A DNA stretch of 64,000 nt from Cryptomeria japonica (GCF_030272615.1 NC_081409.1:22880260-22944259), one strand, 5' to 3'. Counted from the stretch's first letter, positions 1 through 13,800 are shown. Notes: generated by a model from the letters alone, not told the origin. Translations and numbers: made by a program.

Positions 1-1540
1 TTTGAGTTGCAACCTACTTTCACTTGTAAGTTATACATTATTTCTACAATACTAATGCACTATGTATCAAACTTTAGAGAATTCCAATACTAGGGAGTTA
101 GGGAATTTGACATTAGGAAAGTTTGATACTAGTGTATTTTGTATTGGAGTTTGAGAGAACTTTGATATCATTCTTGAGAGATGTTCAATACTATATCAAT
201 CTACGGAAGTCTAATGCAATATAGGAACTTTTGGGCATGCAGATATCTTATCAGGGGTCAAAGGTGTGAGTCTTGATAAAAAAACATATACATTTTGTTA
301 GCGGCCTTTTTTGTTTTTTATATCCTAGTTGAATTTGGAGGGTGATGGTATGAGATGATTGGAGGATGGTATGATGTTATGGGGGATTTCTAAATCTTCC
401 CCGTGCTTTTTTTTTTGTATAAATCATGATATTTTATCTCATGATGTTTTTAAGTCTTCCACTTATGTTGACATGGGTTATGAAATTGTGTGTGGCATGA
501 GTGTCATCACATGTTATGACATTTTAAGCATATATTAGTGTTGTGTGGCTTGGTTAATGCCACTTTTGTATTATAAAAAAATTCAAGTTGGTCTATGTTT
601 TATCCTTTAATGTCCTAGGTGTGTGGCTTGGGGGATTACATCAATTCCCTTGATGGATGGGATTATTTGTCACCTATATCTTATTGGTCTCCTTGATATA
701 TAGTAATTAGGTGTCACAAATCTTTCAACAAGATATATTCACTTGGTAGTTTTTCTCTTACAATAGGGTTAGTTCTTTAGTTTGCTTCTCTCATCCATGA
801 AACTTTTTAGCTTGACTTGTGCATGTCCAAAGTCTATAAATTGTAGTCCAAAAGAGCAAACATCAAATGGAAAGCGAAAATTCTCATGGCTCTACTCAGA
901 CTTATTTTACATCAACTCTAAAGAAACAAGTAGATAGAAAAGGCCAAAAGTATCAATAAAAAGAGAAAATGCACTTTTTGCGTATTCCAAATGATTGAAA
1001 TAGAGAAACACTTTATTTTAAAATATGAACATATAATAACATTCCACTATAAAAACAAATATTTTAATAACAGACTCATTACAAAATTTCCTTTATGAAA
1101 AGAAAGTTGAATTTTTTAATCAAAATAATTAACAAAAATCAAACACTGGAAACTAAATAAAAAACCTTAATTATTTACAAAATCAAAATGCCACCTTTGA
1201 CCCCATAAAACTTAGAAACCCACTAGTTTATTATATTAGAAATATGGTATTTTCTCTGTAAATAATTTAAAATGCTACTGGCAAAAGTCTTGAAGTTTTT
1301 GCAAGAAGCATTCTAAATTACTCTCCTCCATTCAACCATTTTAGCATATGTTATTATGCTGTGCTTACATTAATTTAGTCACTGGAAAAACCGGAAAGGA
1401 AGTTTTCAAGCATGTACCTCCTAATCAGGGCAAGCAAAAGTATCTGTAAAAAAGCGTGGAAGTCAGAATACCTAGCAAATCCTATATTCTGTATAAAGGC
1501 AACCCTCTGAGATTATCCCAGAAAACTGTACCATCTTTGT
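1..1540. other. 3' flank of the YSL gene, no gene recognised
   Basis: AT-rich DNA with no coding signal that I can support on either strand. On the minus strand an AATAAA hexamer lies at 1232-1227, about 310 nt past the YSL stop codon, and is a possible polyadenylation signal. Nothing else is recognisable. Confidence 0.5.
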
Positions 1541-4311
1541 TTAGGCAATGGGGGTGGACAAAAAATTCATACACATTGGAGGCTTCACTTTGGTGAGAGC
1601 TAAAATAGAGGAAGGGAAAAGCCACAGACCGTCGCCACATATAAGTCCAGATGCCATGGCAGGGACAAGCATGTCCGCCTTTTTACGATTCAGGCGTTGC
1701 CATGCATATACAATCACTGTTCCCACACACATATCAATGGCGAAGTAGGCCCCCACAAGGAATGGAACGGCCATAGCCATCGGCAGAGGAATGTACTGAG
1801 AAACGCTCTTTCGCACCCGATCTCGAACAGCATTGATCATAAATGCCAAAGCAAAGGCACCGCAACAGATTTGTAAACAATGCTTTGGAAGTGCAGAGAA
1901 ACCTTCCACCCCTAAAATGGCCATGTTTCTGTAAATGAGAGCATAGGGAGCTTTGTATCCTCCATCAGGGTTCCCCACATCGAATGCGTTGTAGAATAGC
2001 CAGAAAACTAGCGGACCCACAACGCATCCCATTACAGTTCCGATCAACTGGCTTGCAAACATGGACCTTGGAGATGAAAGAGTGAGATAACCTGTTTTGA
2101 AGTCGTGCATTAGATCTGAAGCTGTGGAGAGAATAGACTTGATGATTCCACAGGCAGCTAAGCCCACCATAACGCCTCCATGATTCTTCCCCGCCCATGC
2201 TGCGAAAACGAACAGAGCAACCTTGCCATAATTATATGCCAAGTTCTGATCTGTCAGCCCTGCTCCATATGCATTACAGAATGCCAGAGCAGGGGCGAAA
2301 ACATAAGCAATGAACACGTAGTACCATTTCATTTGAGGAAACATTTGAGGAATGACCCCAATGGATATTGCGGCCAGGACAACGTAGCCAGATACAGCCA
2401 CCCAAATCGGTATTGGATCCTTCAGGAACATTTCCTTGCGCCGCTTCTCGTCATATGTAATGGCATCATTTTGATCATTCTCTGTGTCTGGAGAGAGAAT
2501 TGAGCGTAAGTTTTATGAACCAATGATTTCATATATATGTAAAATTGTCTGGTTACCACTTTCTCTGCTGGAGAAGCAAAGGATATACCTATGCAAAAGA
2601 AGAAATGAGGTTTTAACTTACAAGTTTTGCTTCCTGCTAAGATATCTGCCCTTTTCGACCGCTGTATATACATGGTGCTGAGGGTAATGCACATGATCTT
2701 AAGGAAATTGTAGAGGCCATCTCCTAGAATGAGGGCAATGCACACAAATACCTGCACATATGTGATGGATTTTGCCCTTAACATTGAAAACAAAATATCC
2801 AGGCAATTTCCAGGGGAGGAAACGCTTGTGAATTGAAATGTATAATACCTTGTAACCGTTAAGGCTTTTCATGCTGCTTTCAGGAAGATCTTCAGGGTAC
2901 CAATTTCCTTTCTGATTCCTGATCAGAGGCCACATAATTCCCCAGGAAGCAACAGCTCCTATAAGCAGGGAAACATTGACGATGTGTGGGCAGATCATCC
3001 CTGCTCCCACATATGTCGTACTGAAATCGAAGTAGAAACTGCCATGGAGCAAATATATCAGTGGAAAAGCCTGATATTTTGGAGAAAAAGATTCATGAAT
3101 ACAACAGGGTGTCACAGGATTTACCTTTGCTTCCAGGCTTTCAATCCAAAAACGGGGAAACTTGCAAAACCGCAATTATCTCCACCACTGAAGAACCATT
3201 GGAAAAATCCCCAAAGGAAGCTTAAAGTGAAGTACTTTCCAAAGCATGTAACCTGCTTCCTGCAATTGGAATGCTCATCTCTTGAATGTTGGAACGAGGA
3301 AACAGTAGCTCAATCTTTGATTTGTCGTGGTACCAAGTACATCCATCAACATATGCCTGTAGTACGAATTAAAGGGTCCTTACCTCACTAATTTAGCACC
3401 ATGTGGTGTGTGGAAACCATTGATGAGAACCGCTGTTGCTGTACCACTTGGATAAGTTAACTTATGGTCAATGATTAATACCTGCAATCAAATCAGTGAT
3501 CCAAAACAAACACTGTTAGACAAAGACTTACATGATTCATTTGAAGTTAAGACTCCATTCGTCCAGTTCATAACCTATATCCATACCTTCCTCAGAGGCA
3601 CCAAAGCTAAAATGCCAATGAATGTAACAACCAAAAGAAACCCAATCATCCAGCCGAGAGCAGGCTCCTTAACAGTATCTGGAGTATTTCCTTCTGTATG
3701 AATTCCTGCCTGTTCGTAAGTCCTTCCATTCATGCCCAGCAAATAAGATCCAAATCCTCCTAATTTCCACATTGAACAAATCAGTACTGCACTCCCCTAG
3801 TTGTAAATTCTGGTCATAGATAAACAAAGGGAAGAAATGCATAACATTTGGGGAGGATTGATAAAAAATGCATACCACCATATGCAGTGCTATAACAAGC
3901 AACAACGCATGTCTGGATGACAGTGTTTTCCTGTCTAGTGAAGGGAACTTTGGATGACCCAATTTTCTCCATTACTTTAGCCAATGCTTTCATGAGAACA
4001 AAGGCCAGCAGTCCAGCCGAAACATTCATTGTAGGAACCAGTCCGGTGGTGAGATTGAGCTTCATAACTACGATGCTGAACATAATTCCTATCAGCATGG
4101 CCACCAAAAGTCCTCTCAAAGTGATTTGCTCCCTCCATGGGGGCACCTTCCTGCTCTCGAAGATCCCTTCTACACTCAATTCCATCCCAGAATCTGCAAC
4201 TGTCTCGTCTTTCCCTCCGCCTTCGCGAATCTCTGCTGCCTCAACATCCGAGCTCTTGCTATTCCCAAAGGATCTATAATGCCCATCATCATGCATTTGA
4301 TCATAACCCAT
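1541..4311 (-). CDS. YSL: Yellow Stripe-Like (YSL) metal-nicotianamine transporter, oligopeptide transporter family
   Basis: YSL proteins are multi-pass membrane transporters of the OPT family that move iron, zinc, copper and other metals as nicotianamine chelates. I read seven exons on the minus strand: 4311-3876, 3759-3587, 3481-3384, 3259-3125, 3038-2849, 2751-2622 and 2487-1541. All have GT donors and AG acceptors, and the phases join to 702 residues, close to the usual YSL length. Family blocks run in order: [11 protein letters not shown] and MKLNLTTG in the N-terminal part, [174 protein letters not shown] and a KPPMCM tail. The start is the first ATG after an in-frame TAG 30 nt upstream. 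The N-terminus is acidic and hydrophilic, as usual in the family. No break is visible, so the gene is probably functional; the paralogue is not assigned. Confidence 0.95.
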
Positions 4312-6017
4312 TTGAAGCCCGGATTCTTCTCTGCAGAACTAGTCCTACAAAACTAGTTTGCCTCTGGAAAACAAATTTATTAAAAAGACGCAATCAATTC
4401 GGGAAATCTGCACCCACATTAAAGCCTCGGCATGCCCCAACTGTAGCATCTCGGTCAACACACCAATCAATTATATATGGTGGATCTGGACCCACTTCCC
4501 CCTCAGATATTTAAGAAGATGCTCTTTGCAGCATACCCACATCCAGATGCTAGGTATGAACCTTATTAATCGACCAGATCCACTGCCAAAGGTCTTCTCC
4601 CTCTCGTTCAATGACTCCGCAGAGAATATCAATTATAACATGAGTGGAGTGGGAGAATCTATTATTTGTGTGGTTTATAAAATGGGCTTAACAAGAAAGG
4701 ACCAAAATGCCAAAGTCAATTAATGGAGCCCGGGGCAGGGGAGGAAGGGTTGCATGATTGATAAAAGTAAAATTGTGTTAAATATAGAATAATTTAGGTC
4801 TGTAATGGAGATGGGACAGGAGAGGCTGTTAAAATTCACACGAAAAGTCCTTGGGGACCGCAGCTATGGTAGTACTGGTGATTCTGATTGGTAAAATGGC
4901 AGAAGCATCAATTGGAGATGACGTTTGAGGGAATCACAAGGAATAAAATGCCAAACACTGGCTGGATTTCAATTGGAGCGGCAAAACTGAATGGTGTTGA
5001 TGCTTCCTAACATCTTTCCATTTGTTCAAACATCTGTGGTTTTTCAAAGCGATGTGCACAATTTTCCGGTATACCTAAACCTCCATTTACTACTTCATGC
5101 ACTTTCATCATTTTCTTCAAGTTAGTACAAACACAATACATTTGGCAAGTAGTACAGAGAGACCTGGTAGTACAAGTTCGTCCTGTTGAAAACTATGTAC
5201 AACAATTTGGACCCGCAACCGTTGAAATGAACTCAAATGATTTTATTGGCATCAGATTTGATGCACTTTTAAAACGTTATATTTATTTTTCAAATGATTT
5301 TAGTTTAGTATGATTTTTTTATAGTTTTAATGTATTTAAGCATTGCTAAAGTGCAATGCATATTTTATATTGAATAATGTGAAAATAAAATATATTAGTT
5401 TACATAATAGATGAGTTGATTAGAATCACATTTCTAAAAGTTGATGCAAAAGTCTATGGACAAAAGTGTCACACAATTATAGAGTTAAAATAACCCTAAT
5501 AAAAAAATTAAAAAACTCATAGTTAGGGGGTTTGTTCCATTTATTTAGGAGATCTTGGTCATTTTGAATGGAAGTTGCTATAAAGAAAATTAATTTATGT
5601 ATAGATGGTAGGCTCTAGAGTCATGAGATAAACATTCTCATCTTTTGTTGTAGTAATCTCATTGGTGAAGAACTCAAATTTCATAGAAGGTGAAAGGAAA
5701 TAATTCATTTCCTAAATTAATGATGATTTAATATTTAATGTTAATGAAATTATATATAGAAGAAAAGATTGAAATGTAATTATTAGATTTGAGTAATTGA
5801 GATTGAGAGATAAAATAATTAAAGAGGAAACAGGGAGTTGATATGATTTCATATCAATGTTGATATGGACTTTGCAAATTTTTATTGTTACAAAATGCTA
5901 AAATTTAAGAGCTAGATACAAAATAGAGATGAAAGACTTGCCATGGAGATGTTCTACGATTTCGATGAATTCTAAGGATATTAATGTAGGGGGCTCCCTT
6001 TACATACCCAAATACAT
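4312..6017. other. YSL upstream region and intergenic DNA
   Basis: About the first 400 bases should hold the YSL promoter and 5' UTR. The rest (about 4740-6017) is AT-rich with many stops in all frames. I see no gene, RNA gene or intact mobile element in it. Confidence 0.5.
4471..4478 (-). promoter_or_regulatory. Candidate TATA box of the YSL gene
   Basis: The minus strand reads ATATATAA at 4478-4471, about 160 nt upstream of the YSL start codon, which would leave a 5' UTR of roughly 130 nt. Position and sequence fit a plant TATA box, but the region is AT-rich and the match could be chance. Confidence 0.35.
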
Positions 6018-6455
6018 GCTCTGATACCACTAATGGAGGGTTAGTCCACCCAACATTCACACATATCATAACAAAGAAATTGCATAGAAATTGCAAGAAT
6101 ATAAATAATTGATTTTTTGTTACTTCAATAGATGAAAAAACAATACTTGGTAATTACAAATCATTAGTCGCATTCGCTTAACATGACCTGCAAAATGGGA
6201 CTACTACTCAACTCTCAAATAAAGGAGAATTCTTCTCAACTTTCAATTATCACACAACTCTAAATTATCCACTCTGCTCTAGATGATCAAACAACCAACC
6301 CAAGTCCCAATTTATAGCATTTGAGTGCCTCTTGGAAATCCCATGCCCCCTCTTGGAGATCAACAAATGGCTATCAAGTAAATCAGCCCATAGCCAATAT
6401 ATGCCTCTTGAACATTGGTGCCTAAGGTGGTATCTCTTCAATTTTCCAAAGCGGG
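6018..6455 (-). mobile_element. Ty1/copia 5' LTR-like remnant with primer-binding site
   Basis: Plus-strand 6018-6029 is the exact complement of TGGTATCAGAGC, the initiator-tRNA-Met primer-binding site used by plant copia elements, so an element end points left on the minus strand. The sequence to its right (about 6030-6455) has LTR-like composition and a minus-strand TATA-like CTATAAATT near 6310-6320. The LTR terminal dinucleotide is not clear and no gag follows on the left, so this is a decayed fragment. Confidence 0.4.
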
Positions 6456-8680
6456 TGTTGAACACACACTAGATGCTGAGAGGGAGGGAAGGGGGTAAAT
6501 CAACATAGACTAAAATTTATCCACTTGTTAATGCATAAAATATTAAATTTAGATCTCTCGATATAAATAATAGAACAAAGCAATCTTCACACAAGGACAC
6601 CATGATTTTTATGTGGAAAATCCAAAGAGGGAAAAACCATAGTGATGATCAACTCACAATATATGAAACAAGTATTACATTTTATATTTTAGGCTTACTG
6701 CCAAGGGAGCATACTGCCACCTAGACTTGTAGGCTAAGGTGCACTACCCTAGGGCAAGATACAAAGACTTGATGATTGAAGATCACTTCTTTAGAGCAAG
6801 ATACAATATCACAAAATTACAATGAATCAAATTAGGTGAACTGTTGTAGAAAGAGAATCTCAAATGTTGATAGTATAGTCCTCTTTGTGGCACAAATCTA
6901 AATCTATCATACTGACTTTACACACTTCATAAACTTCACATCAATTTTCACATCTCCAGGAAGGACCTACACACATTCATAACATTTTCACACACTCTCT
7001 ATTCATAATGATTTGTCCTTCATGTATACCCTTTGCAACATAAACATATCAAGTAGGTCAGCTCAATAGGACCTAATAATTTTGAAATGTGTGACAAGGC
7101 ATAGGTTGTCCTCAAGCACCATACATCATTAACAAAATGGGTTGTTGATTAACCCAACATCATAATTAGCTTTAACAAATGATAACATATCTTGCATGCA
7201 TTATCCAACACAAGTAGAATAGGTCAAGAGTCACTGCAATCAATGAAATGCACACAATCGACTTCAACCATTAAACTTGCTTATGAAAGACTTATTCTAA
7301 CACACCCTGGCATCCAAAATATAATGCAGACTACTAGACAAAGCATGTGACCCATAGTCAACCATTCTTAATACATCTCCTGAAGTATTTGATCACTGAA
7401 AGTTGATGCACAAGGATTAAATCACTAATATGTCAAATACAATGTAGAATTGATAGATTGTGTAACAATATTATGCAAGAATCATTTACCAAATCACCAA
7501 CAAACTTGAAATTATTATCATAGATCCAATACAGCATCCTTACCATGTCCCCAAATTTGCACAATCATATCTATTAATGCGAGAGAATGTAGAGCATTAT
7601 TCTGATTGACCTAAAACTATTTCTCTGTCAAACAAAAATTGAAGGATCAAACCCTTATAACATTTTCTATAGGTGATGTAACCAGCTAAAAATTGGATAG
7701 TATACGCATGAGCCATCACCACGTCTAACTTCATATATGCACAATCAAAGAATGTAGTGCGGTGGGGTGCAGAGAAAAACCAACCTGTAGTCATAAGAAA
7801 AACTTATTGTCTCAACACTTAAATAATTTTCTTCAAACTCTCGATTATGAAATTGAACCAAAGCTAATATCAAGACATCTACCAAGAAAGCAAACTCCAA
7901 CAAAAGTGTCTTCAACAAGACCATGAGAATCCATACATACCATAAACTCCGGATTGATATACCAACTGATAAAAATCTGAATTATCTTTTGCATCATTCA
8001 TAAATTTGTCAAGGAACAAATTTTCTCAAATATCTCCACCTTATCATCACCTGATACATCAGTATCCATAGTGAATTTTTCATCTAACCAATTCAGGGAC
8101 AATATATATTGCCAAACATCAGTATTGGCATGAATGACAACACATATCAAAAACATTCTCTTCAACAAGTCTCCAACAATCTCTCCCTTTGTCATTGATG
8201 GCAAAACTATATACATATCTACAAATATCTGTATAAAATGCCCCTTAGTTGATATATCTCCCCCTTTGACATCAAGGCCAAAGGGCATAATATATACACC
8301 AATCAAAAACATAACTATACATAATCCCCCTAACAATTTGTGCATTCATTTCAAAATTCTCCCCCTTGGATGGAGAGCTCTAAAAAAAAAATGATACAAA
8401 AATCTTCAACTATACACCAAAATTTGTCTTATTTATACCTTAGTAGCTTCTTTGGAAGATACAATACCTTTATACTACACCTTAAGCTCTACTAGTGTGG
8501 TAACCCATCAAGGTTTTTCCAATAAAATAATTCTTTTTAAATGACATTCAAATTGTAGATAAAAGTCCTCAGTTGTATCAACATTATCAAAAACCTTCAT
8601 TTTCTTAAGCTCTTGAAAAGATTTTCTCAAGATACAAATAATGGTCTTCAACTTTTTTAGAAATAGTAATCAAATCATCT
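6456..8680 (-). mobile_element. Diverged Ty1/copia 3' LTR plus 3' internal fragment
   Basis: The plus strand runs TGTTGAAC (6456) to CTCCAACA (8178), that is TG...CA on the minus strand, about 1.7 kb. It is followed at 8179 by ATCTCTCCCTTTGTCATTGATGG. On the minus strand that is a polypurine tract like the PPTs of the two better-preserved copia elements here. A second CTCCCCCTTTGACATCA block near 8261-8277 matches the 3' internal region of the copia element at 49.5 kb. There is no pol coding. The remaining left-over was cut by the copia insertion at 8687. Confidence 0.45.
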
Positions 8681-8686
8681 TGATAT

Positions 8687-9748
8687 TGTTGGTATTATGG
8701 ATGTGTTGTATTGGTTTTGTCATTGATGTCAACACTTATTAGCACTTATCTTTCTGGAGATCTTTGGTTATGTTCACCGGCATGTTTAGTGACTTATGCA
8801 CAGTCACCGATACTTGGTTCACCGACAGGTTATATTATTCACTGACACTGAGGATGACTTGTTATCATCTGGAGATTACTTGGTTATGTCGAAGACATGG
8901 TTTGGACACTTGGTTTTGGTGATTTGGTTATTGGTCTAATCGAGTTGGCATATTTGTTGTTACCGGCAAATTGGTCTAGGTTATGGACCGGCATGCGTTA
9001 TCTATTCCAGATCAACACGACACATTATGGAGATGATTTATTGATTGGTTATTATTGTAAATGCATTGAGCCGAAATGATGCATCGCATATTGATTCATT
9101 TATAATTGATTTAATTGTAATATTCTTAGTGAGCTGACCTACACATTTGGTCTTAGGTTTTGGTATATATGTAAAATGTCATTTGTGAGATTATGTGGTA
9201 GAGGAATGTAATAAGGTATATGCGAATATAAGAAGAGCTACTCACACAGACATCATTTGAAGAATCAAGGAAGGTTTGAAGAAGACAATCAAAGCTTAAC
9301 CGGTACTGAATCCAGCATATGAAAATGCTACTTTGAGCAGTACATTATCATTGGATTTAACCATCCAATTGTAGTCAATGTGACTCCCATCTTGTGATTG
9401 AGCAGCGAGCTTTAGGCAGTTGGCCTTTCTGCATGTGCAGACCCCATTTGTATACACATACTATCTGCAGTAGTATCATTTGATTGTGGGTAAGGTTTCC
9501 CATCGTGGTTTTTCCCCTTACAGGGTTTCCACGTACAAATATCTATGTTATGTGTTGTGGATATTATTTGCCTTTCTGTTTCATGCATTAAACTTTACTA
9601 GTACTGTTATTAACTATTAAACTGTCAACCAACATTAAGTTTGGTTTACCGATATTATGCATCAAGTTTGATTAAGTTATATTTGGGATGAAATTAATAG
9701 ACAACTGATTCACCCCCCCCCCATCTTAGTTGCCTTTGGGTCCTAACA
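8687..9748 (+). repeat. 5' LTR of copia-1
   Basis: 1062-bp LTR with TGTTGG start and AACA end. It pairs with 14308-15370, which is a few percent different by eye. A TATATATG stretch near 9162 could be the LTR TATA box. A C-run lies just before the 3' end (9713-9722), shared with the 3' LTR. Small open frames in the LTR are not genes. Confidence 0.93.
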
Positions 9749-9750
9749 AT

Positions 9751-9762
9751 TGGTATCAGAGC
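9751..9762 (+). promoter_or_regulatory. Primer-binding site of copia-1 (initiator tRNA-Met)
   Basis: TGGTATCAGAGC two bases after the 5' LTR, complementary to the 3' end of plant initiator tRNA-Met and the standard minus-strand primer site in plant Ty1/copia elements. Confidence 0.93.
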
Positions 9763-9805
9763 TAAGTCCTCTTTTTGCAGAAGTTTAACAGCTTGAGGAG
9801 ATTCT

Positions 9806-10879
9806 ATGGCAACTAACTATTTCAGGAAGGACAGTTTGAAACTTGATGGAACTAACTATGGTATATGGAAGATCAGAATGGAGACACATCTAAATTGTAT
9901 TGGAAGAGACATATGGTATGTTACAAAGAATGGATATGTTGATCCTACACAAAGTCAACCTAATCCACCAAACTTGGCTAAAGATCAGGAGAATGATTGC
10001 AAAGCAAGAGAAGCACTTTTGAGCGCATCGTCAGATCAACAAATCATGGGATTATCAGACCGATCTACTGCTAAAGCTATTTGGGATAAATTGGAGACAT
10101 TAAATGAAGGTGATACCACTGCCAAAATTGCGAAATCGAAATGCTTCTGGGTCAGGTATGAAAATCTTGAAATGGAAGAAGATGAAAGAATTTTTGCTTT
10201 TATGGAAAGAGTTAATGAAATTGTTTTAGGTATACAATGTTGTGGAGGATCCTTAAGTGAAGATGAGATTTTTTCTAAAGTTTTAAGAGCATTGCCACCA
10301 GCATACAAAATGAAAGTAACTATTATTAATGAATCGATAACAATGCCTAATTCATCAGTCTCTAGAGATACTTTGGTTGGAAAACATTCAGCTTTTGAAC
10401 TTGAGGAATTTGGTCCCTTTGCTACAATTAAGATAGTTTTAGCTTTCAAAGCATCATCATCATCATCTAAGAAATCTGATTGGAAAGCACTTTATGCAAG
10501 AGAACTTGAAGACATCAGAAAGGAAAATGAAGAACTTGAAGAGCTTGAACCACTATTTGCAAGAAAAATGCCTAAAGGTCCAGTTGGAAGTAAGTATGAA
10601 GGTAAAGCACCATTTAAATGTTTTAACTGTAATAAAATTGGTCATATGGCATGTAGGTGTCCTGATAGACATGCAAGATTGAGAGAAGAAGCTAAAAGAA
10701 CATATAAGCCTAACCCTGAATATCAGAGATACAGATTTAAGAAGAATAGAGACAAATCATGTTACTATGCTAATGAAGGAGTTACTGATCATTCCGATGA
10801 CGAACCGACAGACAATGGAAAAGATTTTGTTGCAATAATAGAAGATCAACCGACACCTACTGTACAACCAGTAGAGTAG
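9806..10879 (+). CDS. gag: Ty1/copia Gag, 357 residues (nucleocapsid with zinc knuckle)
   Basis: Gag forms the virus-like particle and packages element RNA. The start MATNYFRKDSLKLDGTNYG is typical of copia Gag, with the following W-K-x-R-M-E-T-H-L block (retrotransposon gag / UBN2-like domain). A CCHC zinc knuckle (C-X2-C-X4-H-X4-C) lies near residues 272-285 in CFNCNKIGHMACRC, followed by a basic tail. The TAG at 10877-10879 is followed in the same frame by the protease. Copia elements normally have one gag-pol frame, so I read this TAG as a nonsense mutation, not a natural end. The Gag part itself is open throughout. Confidence 0.88.
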   Translation: MATNYFRKDSLKLDGTNYGIWKIRMETHLNCIGRDIWYVTKNGYVDPTQSQPNPPNLAKDQENDCKAREALLSASSDQQIMGLSDRSTAKAIWDKLETLNEGDTTAKIAKSKCFWVRYENLEMEEDERIFAFMERVNEIVLGIQCCGGSLSEDEIFSKVLRALPPAYKMKVTIINESITMPNSSVSRDTLVGKHSAFELEEFGPFATIKIVLAFKASSSSSKKSDWKALYARELEDIRKENEELEELEPLFARKMPKGPVGSKYEGKAPFKCFNCNKIGHMACRCPDRHARLREEAKRTYKPNPEYQRYRFKKNRDKSCYYANEGVTDHSDDEPTDNGKDFVAIIEDQPTPTVQPVE

Positions 10880-13800
10880 GCCCTGGCAGCTAAAATTGAA
10901 GAAAAGGATGAATGGATCATTGATTCTGGATGTTCACATCATATGACTGGTGATAAAAGTAAATTCTTAACCTTTCAGGAATACAATGGAGGTCTAGTAA
11001 GATTTGGGGATGATAAAGTTTGTTTAATCAGAGGAAAATGCACTATATCTTTTGATGGTAAGCACAATACTGACAACGTTTATTATGTTGAAGGTTTGAA
11101 GCATAATCTTTTGAGTGTTGGTCAATTAGTTGAAAAGGGATTTCAGTTACAATTCAAGAATGGTAAATGCAAAATCATGAATAGAACTGGTTTGGAAATT
11201 GCAACCGGTAATCAGACTAGAGGTAATATCTTTCATTTGAATAACAATGAGAAGACATGCTTGATTGCACATATTGATGAAAGTTGGTTATGACATAAGA
11301 GACTTTGTCATGTGAATTTTGATTGCATTGTAAAGATCGGTACAACTAAGGCAGTAAGGGATTTACCTAATATTGTAAAACCTCACAATCCAGTATGTAA
11401 GGAATGTCAATTTGGAAAGCAAGTTAGAACAACTTTTAAGAGTATTCTAGAGAAATCCAATAATGTTCTCGATTTAATTCATATTAATTTATGTGGTTCG
11501 GCAAGAACTAGAAGTCTACAAGGAGATAGATATTTCATGCTAATCATTGATGATTATTCTAGAATGTGTTGGGTTACTTTTCTCAGGGAGAAATCAAAAG
11601 CTTTTGGGAAATTCAAACTATTCAAGGAAATGGTAGAGAATGAAACCTGTAAGAAAATCAATTGCTTAAGATCAGATCAAGGAGGTGAATTCACATCTAA
11701 GGAATTTAATACATTTTGTGAAGTTAATGGAATCAGAAGACAGTTATCAGCACCTCAGACACCCCAGCAGAATGGAGTTGTGGAAAGGAAGAACATAACT
11801 ATTATGGATGCAACTAGAAGCATGATATCAGAAGCAAACCTACCTCATGTGTATTGGAGAGAAGCAATGAATACAACGGTTTACACATTCAACAGAGTTC
11901 ACATCAAAGGTGAAACTGGTAAGAGCCCTCATGAACTATGGTTTGGTAATACTCCCACTCTTAAATATTTTAGAATATTTGGAAGCAAATGTTATATTAG
12001 GAGAGATGAGTATATTGGTAAATTTGATCCTAGAAGTGATGGAGGAATATTTATTGGTTATTCATCTAAGAGCAAGGCATATAGATGTTTTAATAAAAGA
12101 TTGCAGAAAATCATTGAGAGTGCAAATGTGAAGATTGATGAATAGTTTAGAAGGGATTCAAGGTCTATGGACCCTGATCCGATAGTTGAGATGATCATAA
12201 ATGAACCTACTCTGAGTGCACCGATACAAAATGTTGATCTAGTCACACCGGCATCATCTGAGAATTCCATAGTGACTGAAGAACAATTGCAAGTGAATAC
12301 ACCCAGGTATGTAAGATTGAATCACTCTGAAAGTCAGATAATTGGGAATACGTATCAAGGAGTTATGACAAGAGGAAGACTGGCAAATGAAGAGGTATGC
12401 TTAATTTCTCAAATTGAACCAGCAACTATTTTTGAGGCATGTGAAGATAAACATTGGATTAAGGCTATGGAAGATGAATTGGAACAAATTGAAAATAATA
12501 ACACATGGACATTGGTTCCCGGCCTAAAAACAAAAATGTAATTGGAACTAAATGGGTATTCAGAAATAAACTTAATGAATATGGTAAGGTAATCAGAAAC
12601 AAAGCAAGATTAGTGTGTAAGGGATATTCACAGAAAGAGGGAATTGATTACAATGAAACCTTTGCACCGGTAGCTAGAATTGAGGCAGTCAGACTATTTC
12701 TTGCATTTGCAGCACACAATAACTATAAAGTATATCAAATGGATGTTAAATGTACATTTCTGAATGGTGATCTTGAAGAGGAAGTTTATATTGAACAACC
12801 TGATGGATTTTCTTTGACAAATGACAAAGATATGGTTTGTTGGTTAAGGAAAGCTTTATATGGATTGAAGCAAGCTCCTAGAGCTTGGTATGCTAGATTG
12901 GACAAATATCTTTTGAAGCTTGGTTACACTAAAGGTAATGCTGACAACAACCTATATTTCAAAGTGACTAATGATGACATCTTGGTTATTGAAGTTTTTG
13001 TTGATGATATCATTTTTGGAGGAGAAGATGGATTGTGCAAGGATTTTGCTAATAAGATGCAGGAAGAATTTGAAATGTCTATGATTGGGGAGACAAAATT
13101 CTTTTTAGGATTGCAGATTTCACAAACTGATAAAGGAATATTTATATGTCAATGAAAGTACTTGAAGGAACTACTGAATAAATTTGGTATGGAAAACTCT
13201 AAACCGGTAAGTACTCCTATGACTACAACTGATAAACTATCATTGAAGGATGATTCAACCCCTGCTAATCCGACAAGATATAAATCTATGATTCAAGGTT
13301 TACTGTATTTGACACGAACAAGACCTGATATTATGAATGCAGTATGCATTGTTTCAGGATTTCAGAGTAATCCTAAGGAAAATCATGAATCAACAGTGAA
13401 AAGGATTTTCCGATAGCTACAAGGCACAACAAATATTGGTTTATGGTATCCTAAAGATGAAAATTTTGATTTATGTGCATACACATATGCAAATTGGGAA
13501 GGAGATGTAGATGATGGAAAGAGCACCATCGACAAAGCATTCTTTCTTAGTAGCAGATTGATTTCATGGTTGAGCAAGAAACAGAGTTGTACATCATTAT
13601 CAACAACAGAATCAGAATATGTTGCAGCAACAACTAATTGTACTTAGGTATTATGGATTAAACAAATGTTGAAGGACATAAAGGTAACATGCAAAGAGCC
13701 TATAATTATTTACTGTGATAATATGGCAGCAATTGATATATCTAAGAATCTGGTATTTCACTCTAAAACTAAACATGTTTCTATCAAATTCAATTTTCTG

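Noticed and set aside
7998-8345. 115-codon minus-strand frame with hydrophobic start
   Set aside because: It overlaps the copia polypurine tract and LTR end; no domain.
8897-9079. 60-codon frame in the copia-1 LTR, repeated at 14518-14700
   Set aside because: It lies in both LTR copies only because the LTR is duplicated; no domain and no start context.
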